64,000 nt of DNA from Chiua virens (lineage: Eukaryota; Basidiomycota; Agaricomycetes; Boletales; Boletaceae), in the NCBI GenBank assembly GCA_019787685.1, contig JAHNUO010000064.1:1-64000 (forward strand), in the 5' to 3' direction. Position 1 is the stretch's first letter, and every line of letters begins with the position of its first letter. Positions 43,376 to 54,398 of this stretch are shown piece by piece. The notes under the pieces are model-generated. The model searched no databases. It was given only the letters and a program-made list of their open reading frames with translations, and had not been told where the DNA came from. The position numbers and the translations under genes are program-made.

Positions 43376-44048
43376 TGTTACGATAGTTCCAGGTGGGACC
43401 TAGCCTAAGTAACAAGTGGCTGCAATAACTCAAACAACCATCACTTGATATATGGTGTGCTGTAGAGTTCAAGAGGATTGTTGGTCAGCAGTTATTGCTA
43501 CCAACGAGATGAAAGTGACTTAGGAGGTTTCCTAAGTTGTCCAGTTGAGAATCTATACTCTTGGGACCAAGGTGTGAGTGATGACTTCTAGGAAGTCCAA
43601 GGAAGAGTCGAGTATACTTAGCTAGATTGTGGAAAACAAGACTAGTGTACAAGAGTAACTCAACAGGCTATTTATACATAAGAGAACACACATGGACCAG
43701 CAGATAAATAGGTGACTGCAAAGATCAGAAATAAGACAATTGGTCAAAAGGGATGGTTTGATGTGAAGGCAACAAATGATGACAAGAAGTAAATAAGTAA
43801 GTGCTTAAAATATAAAAGATATGGATGAATGTAGAGAGATACCTGAAGTATTGAGCATAGTGAAGTAGTACAAATGAGAGAAAGAAAAGAATCGTAACAT
43901 TACCCCCCAAGTACAATCAAAGCACCATGTGAAGATCATTGCTAGAAAGGTGCTTAAAATAGAAAAGATATGGATGAACATAGAGAGATACCTGAAGTAT
44001 CGAGCATAGTGAAGTAGTACAAATGAGAGAAAGAAAAGAATTGTAACA
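43376..44048 (-). repeat. G2 5' LTR plus stub of a tandem second copy
   Basis: The LTR at 43376-43899 (TGTTACGATAG ... ATCGTAACA) is followed on the right by a polypurine-tract complement and about 50 bases identical in kind to the end of ORF3 (43900-43948). Then comes the last 100 bases of another LTR (43949-44048, ending TTGTAACA). The order LTR, 3' internal end, LTR piece is what remains if two elements shared one LTR in tandem and the second lost nearly all its interior. Confidence 0.75.
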
Positions 44049-44189
44049 TCTGTGAGAACATAATAAAAATATGCACAAGTTGTTAGTGCCATTGCCAGAT
44101 ATTGATGGAATTTTGAGATGAGTCTGCAAAGGAAAAAAACATTGATCAATAATCAATGGTCAGGACACATACAAGCAGATCCAGATTAT

Positions 44190-45590
44190 ACAGGAACATG
44201 GTGAGCGAACTGCTGTAACAACACCTGACAGAAATATGCTTAGCATGGTGATACCGATCGGTGATTGTAATGTGCCAGCGACTTATGAAGTGCTGATGAA
44301 CTATTTGTTTGGAAATTATCTTGGCCAGTGGCTTGATATTTTGTTAGACAATATCATGATCTATTTGCAAATGCTAGAGGAACACGTAAATCATGTCAAA
44401 ATAGTTCTTGAAATATTAAAATGAGAAAAACTTTACCTGAGTGATAATAAACTATGGAAGAGCTAAAGATCCTTGGTTGAATAATGACATTGACAACAAA
44501 GGACTACATGGTTGACATGGTCTTGAACTGGAAAGTCTCAATGAACCATGAGCTTCTTTGTGGACTTATCAGATTGGTCAGATACCTTGTGGATGACATC
44601 TATAAAGTTAGAGTTCCTATGGGAACATTATCTGCAATCACAGGAGACAATGTACTGTTTGTATGGAACAAAGCCAAGCAACACGTGTTTGAATGCATGA
44701 AGAATTATGTTGAGATTTGTTGCAAGCATTGTCAAGTCCCATTGAACTATGGGGAAGGATCAGATCCAATCTGGTTAATGCCAGATACATGTATCAGTGA
44801 AATTGCCACCATAATTTCAGGAAAAGGAGTGGTGAACCTCAAAGATCACTGCATTTTTCAGCACAAAGCTGAATTCAATGCAGCAAAACTATGCTGTACA
44901 CAAGCAGGAAATGCTCACTGGTGTTGAAGGAATGCTTCACTACTGCGATATCTTGCAGGGCATGCATTTCACTTGGCTGACAGATCACAAGGGAGTAATT
45001 CACTTGTATCAGCAGAAAAATCTAACTGGGTAACAGGCTCAGTGGATTGAAATGATCAGCAAGTTTGATTTTACAATCCAATGCATACTGGGCGTAGAGA
45101 ATTTACTACCTGATGTGCTATCACGCATGTACTCAAATGACATGCCAGGAACTGTGAGATCACTGTCAGAATACACTCAGCTAGTGGAAAATGAACAGTA
45201 GGAAGACTTACAGTCATTAATCTCTATTCCACTCTTGGTAGGTGTGGAAGCTAAGGCTCATGAAGCAGCACCGAGACAGAGTGCACAAGTAAAAGCACAG
45301 GAGCTATCCACACCTGGTCTGGAATTGCAGGAAAATTGCCCAAGTGGAAGGAGTTCTAAACGGAAGAGGAAAAATGATCAGTAGATTGTTGTGAAAATGG
45401 ACAAGGAATCCATCGACATACCTAGCAAGACTGTGGGACCACTGAAGGGATAGAAAATGGTTGAACCAGCCAAGACAGGACAGCCTGAGATGTTAGCCAA
45501 GTTTGCTTGGCAGACTGTTCTTCATGGACTACACGAACAAATGGTTGAGGGGGGGGGGATGGAGCTACCCTTGCAGACACACCATGTTTG
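44190..45590 (+). pseudogene. G4: older Ty3/gypsy pol remnant (RT, RNase H)
   Basis: Plus-strand frames give RT motifs of a different gypsy lineage: IGDCNVPATYEVLMNYL (44262-44312), then LDILLDNIMIY where Y/FxDD is expected, LKWKV-type connection and TDHKGVIHLYQQ (about 44980-45020). The last follows WLMPDTCISEIATI, the RNase H start. It ends with VENLLPDVLSRMYSNDMPGT (about 45090-45150), the usual end of the RNase H/connection part. Stops and frameshifts are frequent. It starts at the edge of G2 (44049), so its 5' part may have been lost or displaced there. No LTR of its own is identified. Confidence 0.78.
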
Positions 45591-45879
45591 ATCAACGCAG
45601 ATCAATGGAAAGTAGGGCATCTGCACAAGTGATGAGGGGTAGGGTGAGGGGTCAAACCGGATGAGCTTGATAGATTGAAGAATATATTACAGCAGTGTGT
45701 GAATAAAATGAGCACCAGACTTTGAGGCCAAATTGTGGCAGGTGATTGTTGAAGATAATTTGATATATTGGCTGGAATAGTTGCACTGAAAGAAATTGTC
45801 AAATAGTGTTCAATTACTCACCATCAATAAGTAGTTGTGTGTCATGTAGGATGATTGATATGCATCCCATGCAACTGAA

Positions 45880-46583
45880 TTGTTGATCACCTCCTTATCG
45901 ATGCCTTCTATCCCTACTGCTTGCACTTCAAAAGGACCTCCACAGGGCCCCTCATGCCTAGAACACAGTATGTCTGGTGCTCATGCAAGTCTTTCAGGTG
46001 CAAGAACAACCCAAACAGCACTGGACAGAAACTACAAACTGGCCAAACTGCAGCATGACACCAGTGAGAAGATGAGCAGCAAGCAGCTGCCCAAGTGCAT
46101 CATCAAGCAAGGGTCAGCAGACATGCTATGCCAGCTCCTGATCCAGATCCTGCTGTGTTTGAGCAGGAAATGCAAGATTTGTTCCTGATGACAATCTAGC
46201 ATTGTATGAACCCTTAGATGTGTCTCCTATTCACATTGTATGGCCTTTACTGAATTCCAAGTGTATTCATTCACTTACTAGATGGATGTTTCATGAGACC
46301 ATGATGACAAGTTTAGCTCTGATGATGACGATGAATTATTCCGTCGTCTTGGGTCCCATGCTGATGATGATGATCCTGGGCCTGCAGATGATGAACTGCT
46401 TTTGCATGAGCCAGCTGAGGCTGAAGAAGTAAATGAGGAGCCCATGTACTTCAATGACCTCCTTGTACCTCTTGGGCCAAATTTCGACTACTCAGACACT
46501 TAAGATGACATTGATATCCACACAAAACCACCCCCTTGCATGCAGAGTTATCCCACCATCCATAATGCATATATCTGTGCATA
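45880..46583 (+). pseudogene. CACTA-like transposase, N-terminal part (before inversion breakpoint)
   Basis: The plus strand carries an N-terminal region and then an acidic stretch (DDKFSSDDDDELFRRLG, about 46295-46345) and SYPTIHNAYICAY, at whose last codons MITE copy E begins (46584). One stop (TAA at 46501-46503) interrupts it. The protein continues in frame on the minus strand from 49683, at the edge of MITE copy F. The acidic region followed by a helical domain resembles the N-terminal half of CACTA/Plavaka-type transposases of Agaricomycetes. Confidence 0.55.
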
Positions 46584-47168
46584 TAGTGTTTAAAAGTCTG
46601 GTCTGGTCTGGTTTTCCATGGTCCAAATAAAGCAACCGGACCAAGACTGGTCCTAAAAAGGTCCTGGACCCTTGCAACCACAACTGGTCCGAAAAAAACT
46701 GGTCCAAAACAGTCATTTGATCAGTTGCAACTAGTTGCAACCGGTTTTGTGTGAAACTGGTCCTTTGACCCCTTTCCCATGGGACCCAAGATTAGCCATG
46801 GTGAAATGGAAATATACTATGGACTCCTGGCTATCTACTCCCCCTTCAATCATAAGATTTGGATCACAGGATCAAGTGATATGGCCATTTCAGGGAGGCA
46901 TGTCAGTCAGAGGGGGTCCCAACTCAGTTTTTGATGTAGAAATTCAAATAAAATAGCTAAAATTCTGAAAGTATTGTGGGAAGTACCTATCTATAGGGAC
47001 TAAAGACTGGTCCACTTTGCAACCGATTTCAACCGGTCCTGGACCAATCTTTTATTTTTTCAAAATCAAGGCAATTGGCAACCAGACTGGTTGACAACTG
47101 GATGCAACTGCAACTGCAGTCCAGTTGCCAGTCTTTTGAGCAGTCCTAGACTGGACTTTGAAACACTA
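46584..47168 (+). mobile_element. MITE M1, copy E (inversion breakpoint)
   Basis: 585 bp from TAGTGTTTAAAAGTCTGG to GGACTTTGAAACACTA. The left flank is TGTGCATA (46576-46583). The right flank is unrelated, but the reverse complement of TGTGCATA lies at the left edge of copy F (49676-49683). Copies E and F are inverted and share diagnostic internal differences from the other copies. Confidence 0.85.
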
Positions 47169-48060
47169 ACAAGATCTTCAAGCACTATGCCAAAGTCTAC
47201 TGTGATATAAATAGAATCATACTCACCTCTGGTACTAAACCAAAAGGAATATCAGATCATGATCAGGGACAAATCAATTGTCATGGTGGTAGAAATCAAA
47301 ATTTAAGTAGATAATCAGTATGTCACAGAATACATTCAGCTCACCATATATGTACAAGAAACTTGCTAACCATAAAATGGTTTGGTCTCAATCCAATCTT
47401 CAAAAGAGCAGTTGGGATTTTTTGTTCTCAGTCTACTATCAATCAACAGATGAGAGTGAAGAGGAGGAGATGGGAATTGATCCTGGAACCAATAATGAAC
47501 AGGAAGCTAACAAAAAAGGCTAAGCACAAGGCACCATCTCAGCTGCTCTGGATTATCCATCCTCCTGCTTATAGAGATGATGTTGTGAGTTCTTACTGTT
47601 GTTGTCATCTTGAAAAATGACTCAAAATATCATGGGGTGAGGTCAACCAAGCTACTCAACACCTTGAAAAGCTTATTGCAGCACAATCTTTGTGTCATGA
47701 GCACAAGATTGGACCTGTCTGTGAGAAAGACTTACCATTGATCAGAAATGGCAGTCCAAAGATTCCAGTGGGTGTAGTTGATGAACAATGGTTGATGTGC
47801 CACCCAGAGTTTGAGGCCTCACGCTATATTAATTTCACTGGTATGGCAGTCAACAAGCTACTCTCTCATTGAAATGATAACTTACCTTGATGGTGCAAGT
47901 GGAAAATGGGGAAAATGACATGAACATGAATGCAAATAAGGAAGTCGAGAGAAATACAGAAGAGTATGGAGATCAAGAGGAAAGGGAAGGAGAAAACAAC
48001 AATGGTAGCAATGATGGACAGCTTGACAAAGGTGAAGAGTTCAACTAGCTACCTTTCAAA
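47169..48060 (+). other. Unassigned coding-like stretch inside the inverted segment
   Basis: Plus-strand frames include QLLWIIHPPAYRDDVV (about 47540-47590), EKLIAAQSLCHEHKIGPVCE (about 47660-47720) and IPVGVVDEQWLMCHPEFE (about 47765-47820). They read like one protein with small introns or frameshifts. I do not recognise it. In the arrangement before inversion it would lie on the other strand, behind the CACTA-like gene. Confidence 0.3.
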
Positions 48061-48183
48061 GGAGGTATGTGACATGATTACATAGGACTCACTGATGAAG
48101 GAACCCATGTTGCCTCAACCGGCCATATAAGTAATTCAAAAAAAATTGTATATGCTCCATCAGCTTGACTGCTCGGCCTCCAT

Positions 48184-49683
48184 TTAGCATTCCACATTTG
48201 AGAATAATGGTCCGGCAGACATGGCTGACAATAGCTTTAACAAAACTTGGTTAGCAAACAAGGAGAAGAAAAGTAATAAGAACTTACTAAGAAAAACTGC
48301 ATGCATAAACTTGATGAGTGAACTCTGTCCTGGGAACCATGCAGGAACATAGCTCATAGCTGACCAGTGCATGCCATAATTATCACTGATCATCTGTGCC
48401 ATAGTGGGGAGTGCATCTCTCACTTGAACAGAGTACTTGATGTATCTCCATTGGTCCTGCAGCTCAAATGCTACAAACAGAACAAGATGAAAGTACACTA
48501 AATGAACTTACCTTCTGGCTTAAAACAGTCAGGATGTGCTAATGAAAAGTAAGGTTGTTTGTAGAGCAGACACATGAAATTTTTTGACATGTAACTGTGT
48601 AAACCACTAATCTTGTGACTGGCAGGGAGGTCTGAAACCTTCCAATCAAGATAAGGATGTGAGACAAGACGGTTATCATGGCCATGAACAGTGAACTCCA
48701 TACCTATCATGCAAATTGATGAGTCATACAAGCAAACACAAACAGACACATACCTTCTTCAAGTTGGAGCATGCTGTCAATGAATGGTTGAAGATAGTTT
48801 ATTTGTTCAAGTGATAGCTTATTGGGCCCAGGAATTACCATGACAAGGATCATTTCTTCAGGAAGATAGTGGATTGGGCAGGAATTGTTGTAGATGACAG
48901 CATAGAAAGCACCAGTTGAGTGAGACCCAGCTCTTCCCTTCATAGTCTGAAACCTGTGAGGATAACATGTCAGTCAAATGTCAAATTATATGTGAACTTG
49001 GAGTATGTCATACCAGTAAATATTCATTGACCAAATAAGTCTGCAGGGAAGGAAAACAAAGCTTTGATGCAGCTCTGAGATGTCCACATCTTTGATGCCC
49101 CAGGGGCCACCTTGCCAATGCTGTAAGCCAGCCTGAATGGCATGCCAACCCTAACCATCATAAATATTAGTCAATGGGGTGTCAAGATTGGGGAACAAGT
49201 CATAGCCATCTCCAGGCAAGGCTGGTATAGCCATTGGCTCATTGCCCAGATGACACCAGTGTTGAAATTGATCCCATTTTCCAGAGTGAAGGAAAATGCA
49301 CTAGAGAGCTCATTCAGGAGGAACATATGGCACTATTTTGGTTGGCATGTGTTTGCTGGAACCATCAGCAAGTTGTTTCTGTGTATAGCGAGTCCGGGGC
49401 AATCTTCAATATCACAGTCTGGGGATTGCAGGTTATTCAACTCAGAGGGGTGGTATAGCTTTCAACAGACATTACATGCAAAAAGATAGACAAGGAAGTG
49501 GTCTGTCACAAGTCTGAGATGTTTAAAAAGTGTTAGTAGTGTTTGTGCAAAGCAATCTAGGCCAGGATATGGAACATCAGGGTTTGCTGATTGGGTAAGG
49601 TGTAACAAGTGATCCTTTCTTTCAAGATCATGAGAGACTGTGATGTGGGTGGCATTGAAAAACAAGGCTGAGACATATGCACA
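48184..49683 (-). pseudogene. CACTA-like transposase, main part (inverted)
   Basis: Reading on the minus strand from 49683 gives VSALFFNATHITVSHDLE, a Cys/His segment, then HSTGAFYAVIYNNSCPIHYL, MILVMVIPGPNKLSLEQINY (48873-48780), the segment VSDLPASHKISGLHSYMSKN with a Cys-x2-like site, and DQWRYIKYSVQVRDALPTM followed by WFPGQSSLIKFMHAV. The IPGP block and the following Cys-containing segment are typical of Tnp2/CACTA-type transposases. Introns of about 50-60 nt separate the blocks. Stops are scattered. The N-terminal part lies on the plus strand at 45880-46583. Confidence 0.6.
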
Positions 49684-50287
49684 TGGTGTTTCAAAGTCCA
49701 GTCTAGGACTGCTCAAAAGACTGGCAACTGGACCAGACCGGACTGGTAGGCAACTGGACTGCAGTTGCAGTTGCATCCAGTTGTCAACCAGTCTGGTTGC
49801 CAATTGCCTTGATTTTGAAAAAATAAAAGATTGGTCCAGGACCGGTTGAAATCGGTTGCAAAGTGGACCAGTCTTTAGTCCCTATAGATAGGTACTTCCC
49901 ACAATACTTTCAGAATTTTAGCTATTTTATTTGAATTTCTACATCAAAAACTGAGTTGGGACCCCCTCTGACTGACATGCCTCCCTGAAATGGCCATATC
50001 ACTTGATCCTGTGATCCAAATCTTATGATTGAAGGGGGAGTAGATAGCCAGGAGTCCATAGTATATTTCCATTTCACCATGGCTAATCTTGGGTCCCATG
50101 GGAAAGGGGTCAAAGGACCAGTTTCACACAAAACCAGTTGCAACAACTGATCAAAAGACCATTTTGGACCGGTTTTTTTTGGACCAGTTGCGGTTGCAAG
50201 GGTCCAGGACCTTTCTAGGACCAGTCTTGGACTGGTTGCCTTATTTGGACTGTGGAAAACTGGACTGGACCAGACTTTTAAACACTA
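49684..50287 (-). mobile_element. MITE M1, copy F (inversion breakpoint)
   Basis: 604 bp, reverse orientation, ends TGGTGTTTCAAAGTCC ... AGACTTTTAAACACTA. The left flank TATGCACA is the exact reverse complement of the left flank of copy E. Confidence 0.85.
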
Positions 50288-50295
50288 GTAACTTC

Positions 50296-51171
50296 TGGGT
50301 CTATGGTTCTAGATGAGCAATTGTGTCCATCAACCATGTAGGTACATATAGTAGTAACTGGCTTTGCATTTGAGACAGGCATGTTGATGTTGTTTGTTGT
50401 TGTGATACCAGCTTGAACAAGCACCCTGGCATCCAAATCTGAGTATATTGCAGGGTTGATGTTTGGATCAATTGTCATTGTTTCACATTGAAGCCCAGAT
50501 ACGAGAGGTGTCAATTCAAAGTTCCTTACTGGCACAGGTTTGGATACTCACTCTTTCTGTTGCTTGACTTTCAAGTCAGATGGAAGCTGGGGAGGGACAT
50601 AGTATTGAGTGATTGTATTGGGAGAAACCAGGGCCACATCTAAGTCATCCAAGTCCATCATGGTGGTAGGCTTTTGAGCTGACAATGCACTGATTGTGGT
50701 TGCAGGGGCCTTTTTCATTGCAAAGGGATTCCTGAACCTGCTTGTTCCTGTATCTCCTGAAGCCAGAAACTGGTTCAGTTTGATCAAGGTGTCAACTGAG
50801 TCTCAGTCACTATCTTTGTGCTTGCTATTACTGGACTTGGACCCTGCAGTTTCCCCTGGGCTGTTGGCAGTGCATTTTCCAGTCATTTCTCTTTGGGGTT
50901 CTACAGGGTGCTGAGGCATGGCCAGTGTGTGGAGGAGGGGAAAAGGGTGCTGCAGCAGGAGAGCATACAGGCAGGGGGGTACTAAATTAGGTATTTTTCC
51001 TGGCCAAGAATTATCGAAGATGTGATCTGTGATATGTAGTTTTGAGGCTTCCTGTTGGAAGGAGCAGAGTGGAATGTACCTAAGATTAGTGAACAGGGGG
51101 CATAGTGTATGAAGTGAGTGTTTGGATAATGTCAGGGTGTTCTTGGAGGTATGGTGCCAGGATGACTGCAT
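50296..51171 (-). other. Unassigned minus-strand coding-like region
   Basis: Three open segments follow one another: 51171-50803, 50787-50548 (DSVDTLIKLNQFLASGDTG onward) and 50535-50278, separated by single stops. The composition is rich in Ser, Thr, Pro and Lys. No motif is recognised. It could be a second ORF of the CACTA-like element or an unrelated pseudogene. Confidence 0.3.
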
Positions 51172-52735
51172 GTTTCTGTAGATACAGCATGAAGGAATTC
51201 ATCAGGAAATAACAAAAATCTGATTGTTTAACATAGTTATTTAAAGCCCTCCAAAGTAGGACATGACACCCCAGCTTCCTAGCATGCCAGCATACACAAT
51301 CAAAGTTTCACAGTTGCCTAAAATCCTCCAAAGCAGAGTAAAATTCCCCAAGCTCCTAGTAAGTGCAGATCTAATTCTTGCAAACATTTTAGCATAGTAC
51401 CACTAATAGCTTCAAGTTGAGTGCAACAACTTTATTTAGATTTAAACTTGAGTATACAGAACTCAGATGGCACATGTGCCCGAGCCAGTGGATCAGAATG
51501 TGGCACTGTCATAGCCACACTGCCAGTGGCCCAGGCAAGCATCAAATATATATACTACATGTAGCTATCAGGATCATGATACAGGTGAAAACAGGTTTTA
51601 TGCTTGGATACTTTGACAAACAAATTTGCAATGCTGTGAGGAAGTAGATAACCTGTGTGGCAACCACCTCTGCACAAGTCCTGATCTACTTGCCAGGCTC
51701 ATACTTCAATTGTCCTTGCAGTCTCAAGTAGTATGGCTGTGCACCCCATGTGTGCTGTCAGGAATGTGGTGAGCAGACTGTGATAAACAAGAAGAATGTC
51801 AAGATACACATTATTGGTCATCTGGAATATGTTTGCTGTGAGGAAGGATACAGGAAGGGAAAGAGCACAGGAGGGGGTTGGGGGTGAGCAAAGTGAAGAT
51901 AAATTGGAGGAACTTGAAGTGTCATGCTATGAGTGGGAAAGGCTCCAAAGCAGGTTGCATGGTGGATAAGGTGGGCAGGAAGTTGGTATAGAGATGGTAC
52001 CTTAAGCTTGATGACTCCAATATGTCAGACTGTGACATGGGCAATGAGTGGGCAACAGGTAGAAGGTATGGGGGAACTTACAAGGTACATTGGGTCCTCT
52101 GTGCTTGCATTATGCTCATTTGTGATGCAAGTAGGACATAGTTTGTGTCATATACTACTCCATTCTCCATTCCTCCAGATATAACTCTGACTTCCTTAGA
52201 TGATAACTCCAGGTCAATCTCCCTCAGGATGCAAGTCTGCGATCCCAGACCTTCATTATGTATATATGTTTCCTCTTTTCATTTAGTACATAAACCTGGG
52301 TCTCACTTATAAGCACAGCTCTGGCTTCCTCAGTACCTGACTGACCTCCAATTATGTAGTTTCCCAATATCTGTCTCACTCAGCATGTAGTCATTCTCCA
52401 TTTCTCTGTATTACTCATCTCCTTGCTCCATGACTAATCATTCTGTTTCCTCTGAGTATATAAACCATAGTTACTTCAATTGTAACTTCAGTATAAATAT
52501 TAGTTCATTTGCATGACTCACTCCAAACACTCTGAGAAAACCTTGATGGTCTTCACTCTGCTCAACTCCACTTTATGTGTTGAGTCTTACATTAACCTCC
52601 GTTCTCCACATGTCTGAAATACAGGGACAGAGTATGAGAGTATGACAAGGGTGCACCACATATGGTGAAGCCAAGTCCTGTCTGACACTACAACTCCAGA
52701 GATCCAGAGTTGGTAACCTCTAAGTCACATGGTCT
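51172..52735. other. No gene recognised
   Basis: Open frames are short and not supported by motifs or splice structure. From about 52200 to 52600 there are loosely repeated phrases (CTCCATTTCTC, GACTTCCTTAG, ATAACTCCAG), but I cannot define a unit. No LTR or inverted-repeat ends are seen. Confidence 0.4.
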
Positions 52736-53002
52736 CTACCAGTTTGCCATTTCTGTCTTGGGAGCCTTTTTCCAATGAATGTCAATGATGGTGTTTGGAC
52801 AAGGGTTGGACACGACTAACCTTAAACTTGTCACAGGTGCTGGTGAGGGACGTGAATTGCAATAGTTCACAGAGATCAAAATCAGATCAATAAGGGTATG
52901 GCCATCATGAGCATAGGGTTGCACTGTAGAAAACAAATAATGGGTGGTGTGAGAAAGGCAAGATGATAGGTTTGTCTCAAGGGGGGTTATACTCAAAGGA
53001 AT
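52736..53002 (-). mobile_element. Start of internal region of an L2 element
   Basis: Directly after the L2 LTR (minus strand) the sequence TTCCTTTGAGTATAACCCCC is shared with the copy at 63886-64000, so it belongs to the internal region of the same retroelement family. The rest to 52736 is open in one minus frame (86 codons) but without motifs. Confidence 0.6.
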
Positions 53003-54398
53003 TCATGGATTAGGGTTTGTCTATGAGTCCTAGAGGTTGCTGAACAATCTGGAATGAAAAGCAGTCAATGTAAAAGTATCTAGGTGGAGTCAAGGCAATA
53101 AGAGGATTCATTTGAGGGGATGAGATGTGAGGGAACAATAATATGAGGTGAAAGGAACAATATCCAGTCCACTCACACACAGGAGAGTAGACAGGTGATC
53201 TCCTGAATGCAGAAAGATAGTATTTAATGTTAGAAAATATGGTTTTATAATCCAGGGCACAACCCAGGACTGTTAAAGGCAATCTGACCCTAGGTAAGTA
53301 TACAGGATTGATGTAGGGTGAGTATTTTAAGAAAGGGAAAGTCAAAATCTTATTGTTATGATCCATCTTTTCTTTCACATTTGACTTTGAGTTCACGATG
53401 CTCAGTACAATAGGTACCTCCTATGTTCAATGCGCAAGCCTTACCCTTGCTTTGGATTACTCAGCAAGGGCTTAACCCTTTGCCCTATTTACCTTACCTT
53501 TCTTCGATCTGATTATGTGACCCTGGTCCAACCCGTTCATCTGTCATTGCTTCCCTTCCTTCACTTCCTTGATCCATCAGGGATCTCCTTTATTTCCACT
53601 GTCATTCCTGATAGTTTCTGCATTTACCTTTTACACTTCCTTCCATCTGGTGCTTCTGCCCTGCATGACCCCTTTTGGCCCTTTGACAGTTCTGCTCTTC
53701 TCAGCCACCCTTTTGGACCACTGGTCTGTGCTTGATTATCGATGTATAAATACTGCACAGTGATACCTGTAATCTCTAGTCTTGATCTATGCAATCTAGC
53801 TAGTATCACTGCTCCTCCTTGAAGGCTTCACCTAAGCCACTCTCCGTTGCTGCAACCAACATCCAGCTCCTTGATCCACCCTGATTACAAGGGGCAGTCT
53901 CTGGTCCTTTGGGTATAGATTCCCAAAAGGACACTCTCAGCAATGCCTGAGTTCTAACTCGTCTCACTGGTAGCAATACGCTGACCAGTAACCCTCCTTG
54001 AACTCTTTAGCACACCATGCACCAAGTGGTGATTGTTCAAGTTATTGCAGCTGCTTGGTACTTAGCACTTTTGTGTCTATGCTAGGCCCTACCTGGGACT
54101 ATCGTAATACTTATAGGTAACGAAAGAAAAGAAGGATATCATGATAGGAACAATCTCAATATTATAAGGCCAAATCGAATAGGACAAGTTAAACCAGATA
54201 AAGGGGAATATGTACAATGAAACTGGATTGGATCACATTGACTCAGATTGGACTCAGATTGGTTCGGAAGATCTGTAAACACTAGAAATAAAACCAGATT
54301 GGTATGAAGTCGATAGCAGATAGGATGAGATGTGATAGGATATGATGGGGAGTGGAAAAAAGGTAGGCTGCAACCATAAGGAGTTCTTAACTCCTACA
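53003..54398 (-). repeat. LTR of family L2 with a nested solo LTR
   Basis: The minus-strand LTR runs from TGTAGGAGTTAAG at 54398 to about 53003. Without the nested element and its duplication it is about 635 bp, matching the copy at 63254. It contains the same hairpin and TATA segment (TTTATAATCC on this strand's complement, near 53245). Confidence 0.85.
53354..54109 (+). mobile_element. Solo LTR of family L1 nested in the L2 LTR
   Basis: 756 bp, TGTTATGATCC ... ATCGTAATA, flanked by CTTAT on both sides (53349-53353 and 54110-54114). It has the TATA segment GTATAAATAC near 53743 and AGTCTTGATCTATGC about 35 bases further, as in other L1 LTRs. Confidence 0.92.

Larger units (their letters stand above)
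32067..44048 (-). mobile_element. G2: Ty3/gypsy chromovirus containing G3 and a solo LTR
   Basis: This minus-strand relative of G1 has its 3' LTR at 32067-32638 and its 5' LTR at 43376-43899. Between them lie ORF3, chromodomain, integrase, RT, protease and a gag remnant. G3 (35202-40933) is inserted in the integrase, and a family L2 solo LTR (33552-34170) in ORF3. G2 has large internal deletions (RNase H to integrase, and most of gag), many stops and few CpG sites. Beyond the 5' LTR lies a stub of a second, tandem copy (43900-44048). No matching target duplication is left at the outer edges. Confidence 0.9.

Noticed and set aside
46584..50287. MITE copies E and F as the two ends of one large composite transposon
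   Set aside because: The outer flanks (TGTGCATA and GTAACTTC) do not match, whereas the left flanks match as reverse complements, which fits an inversion.
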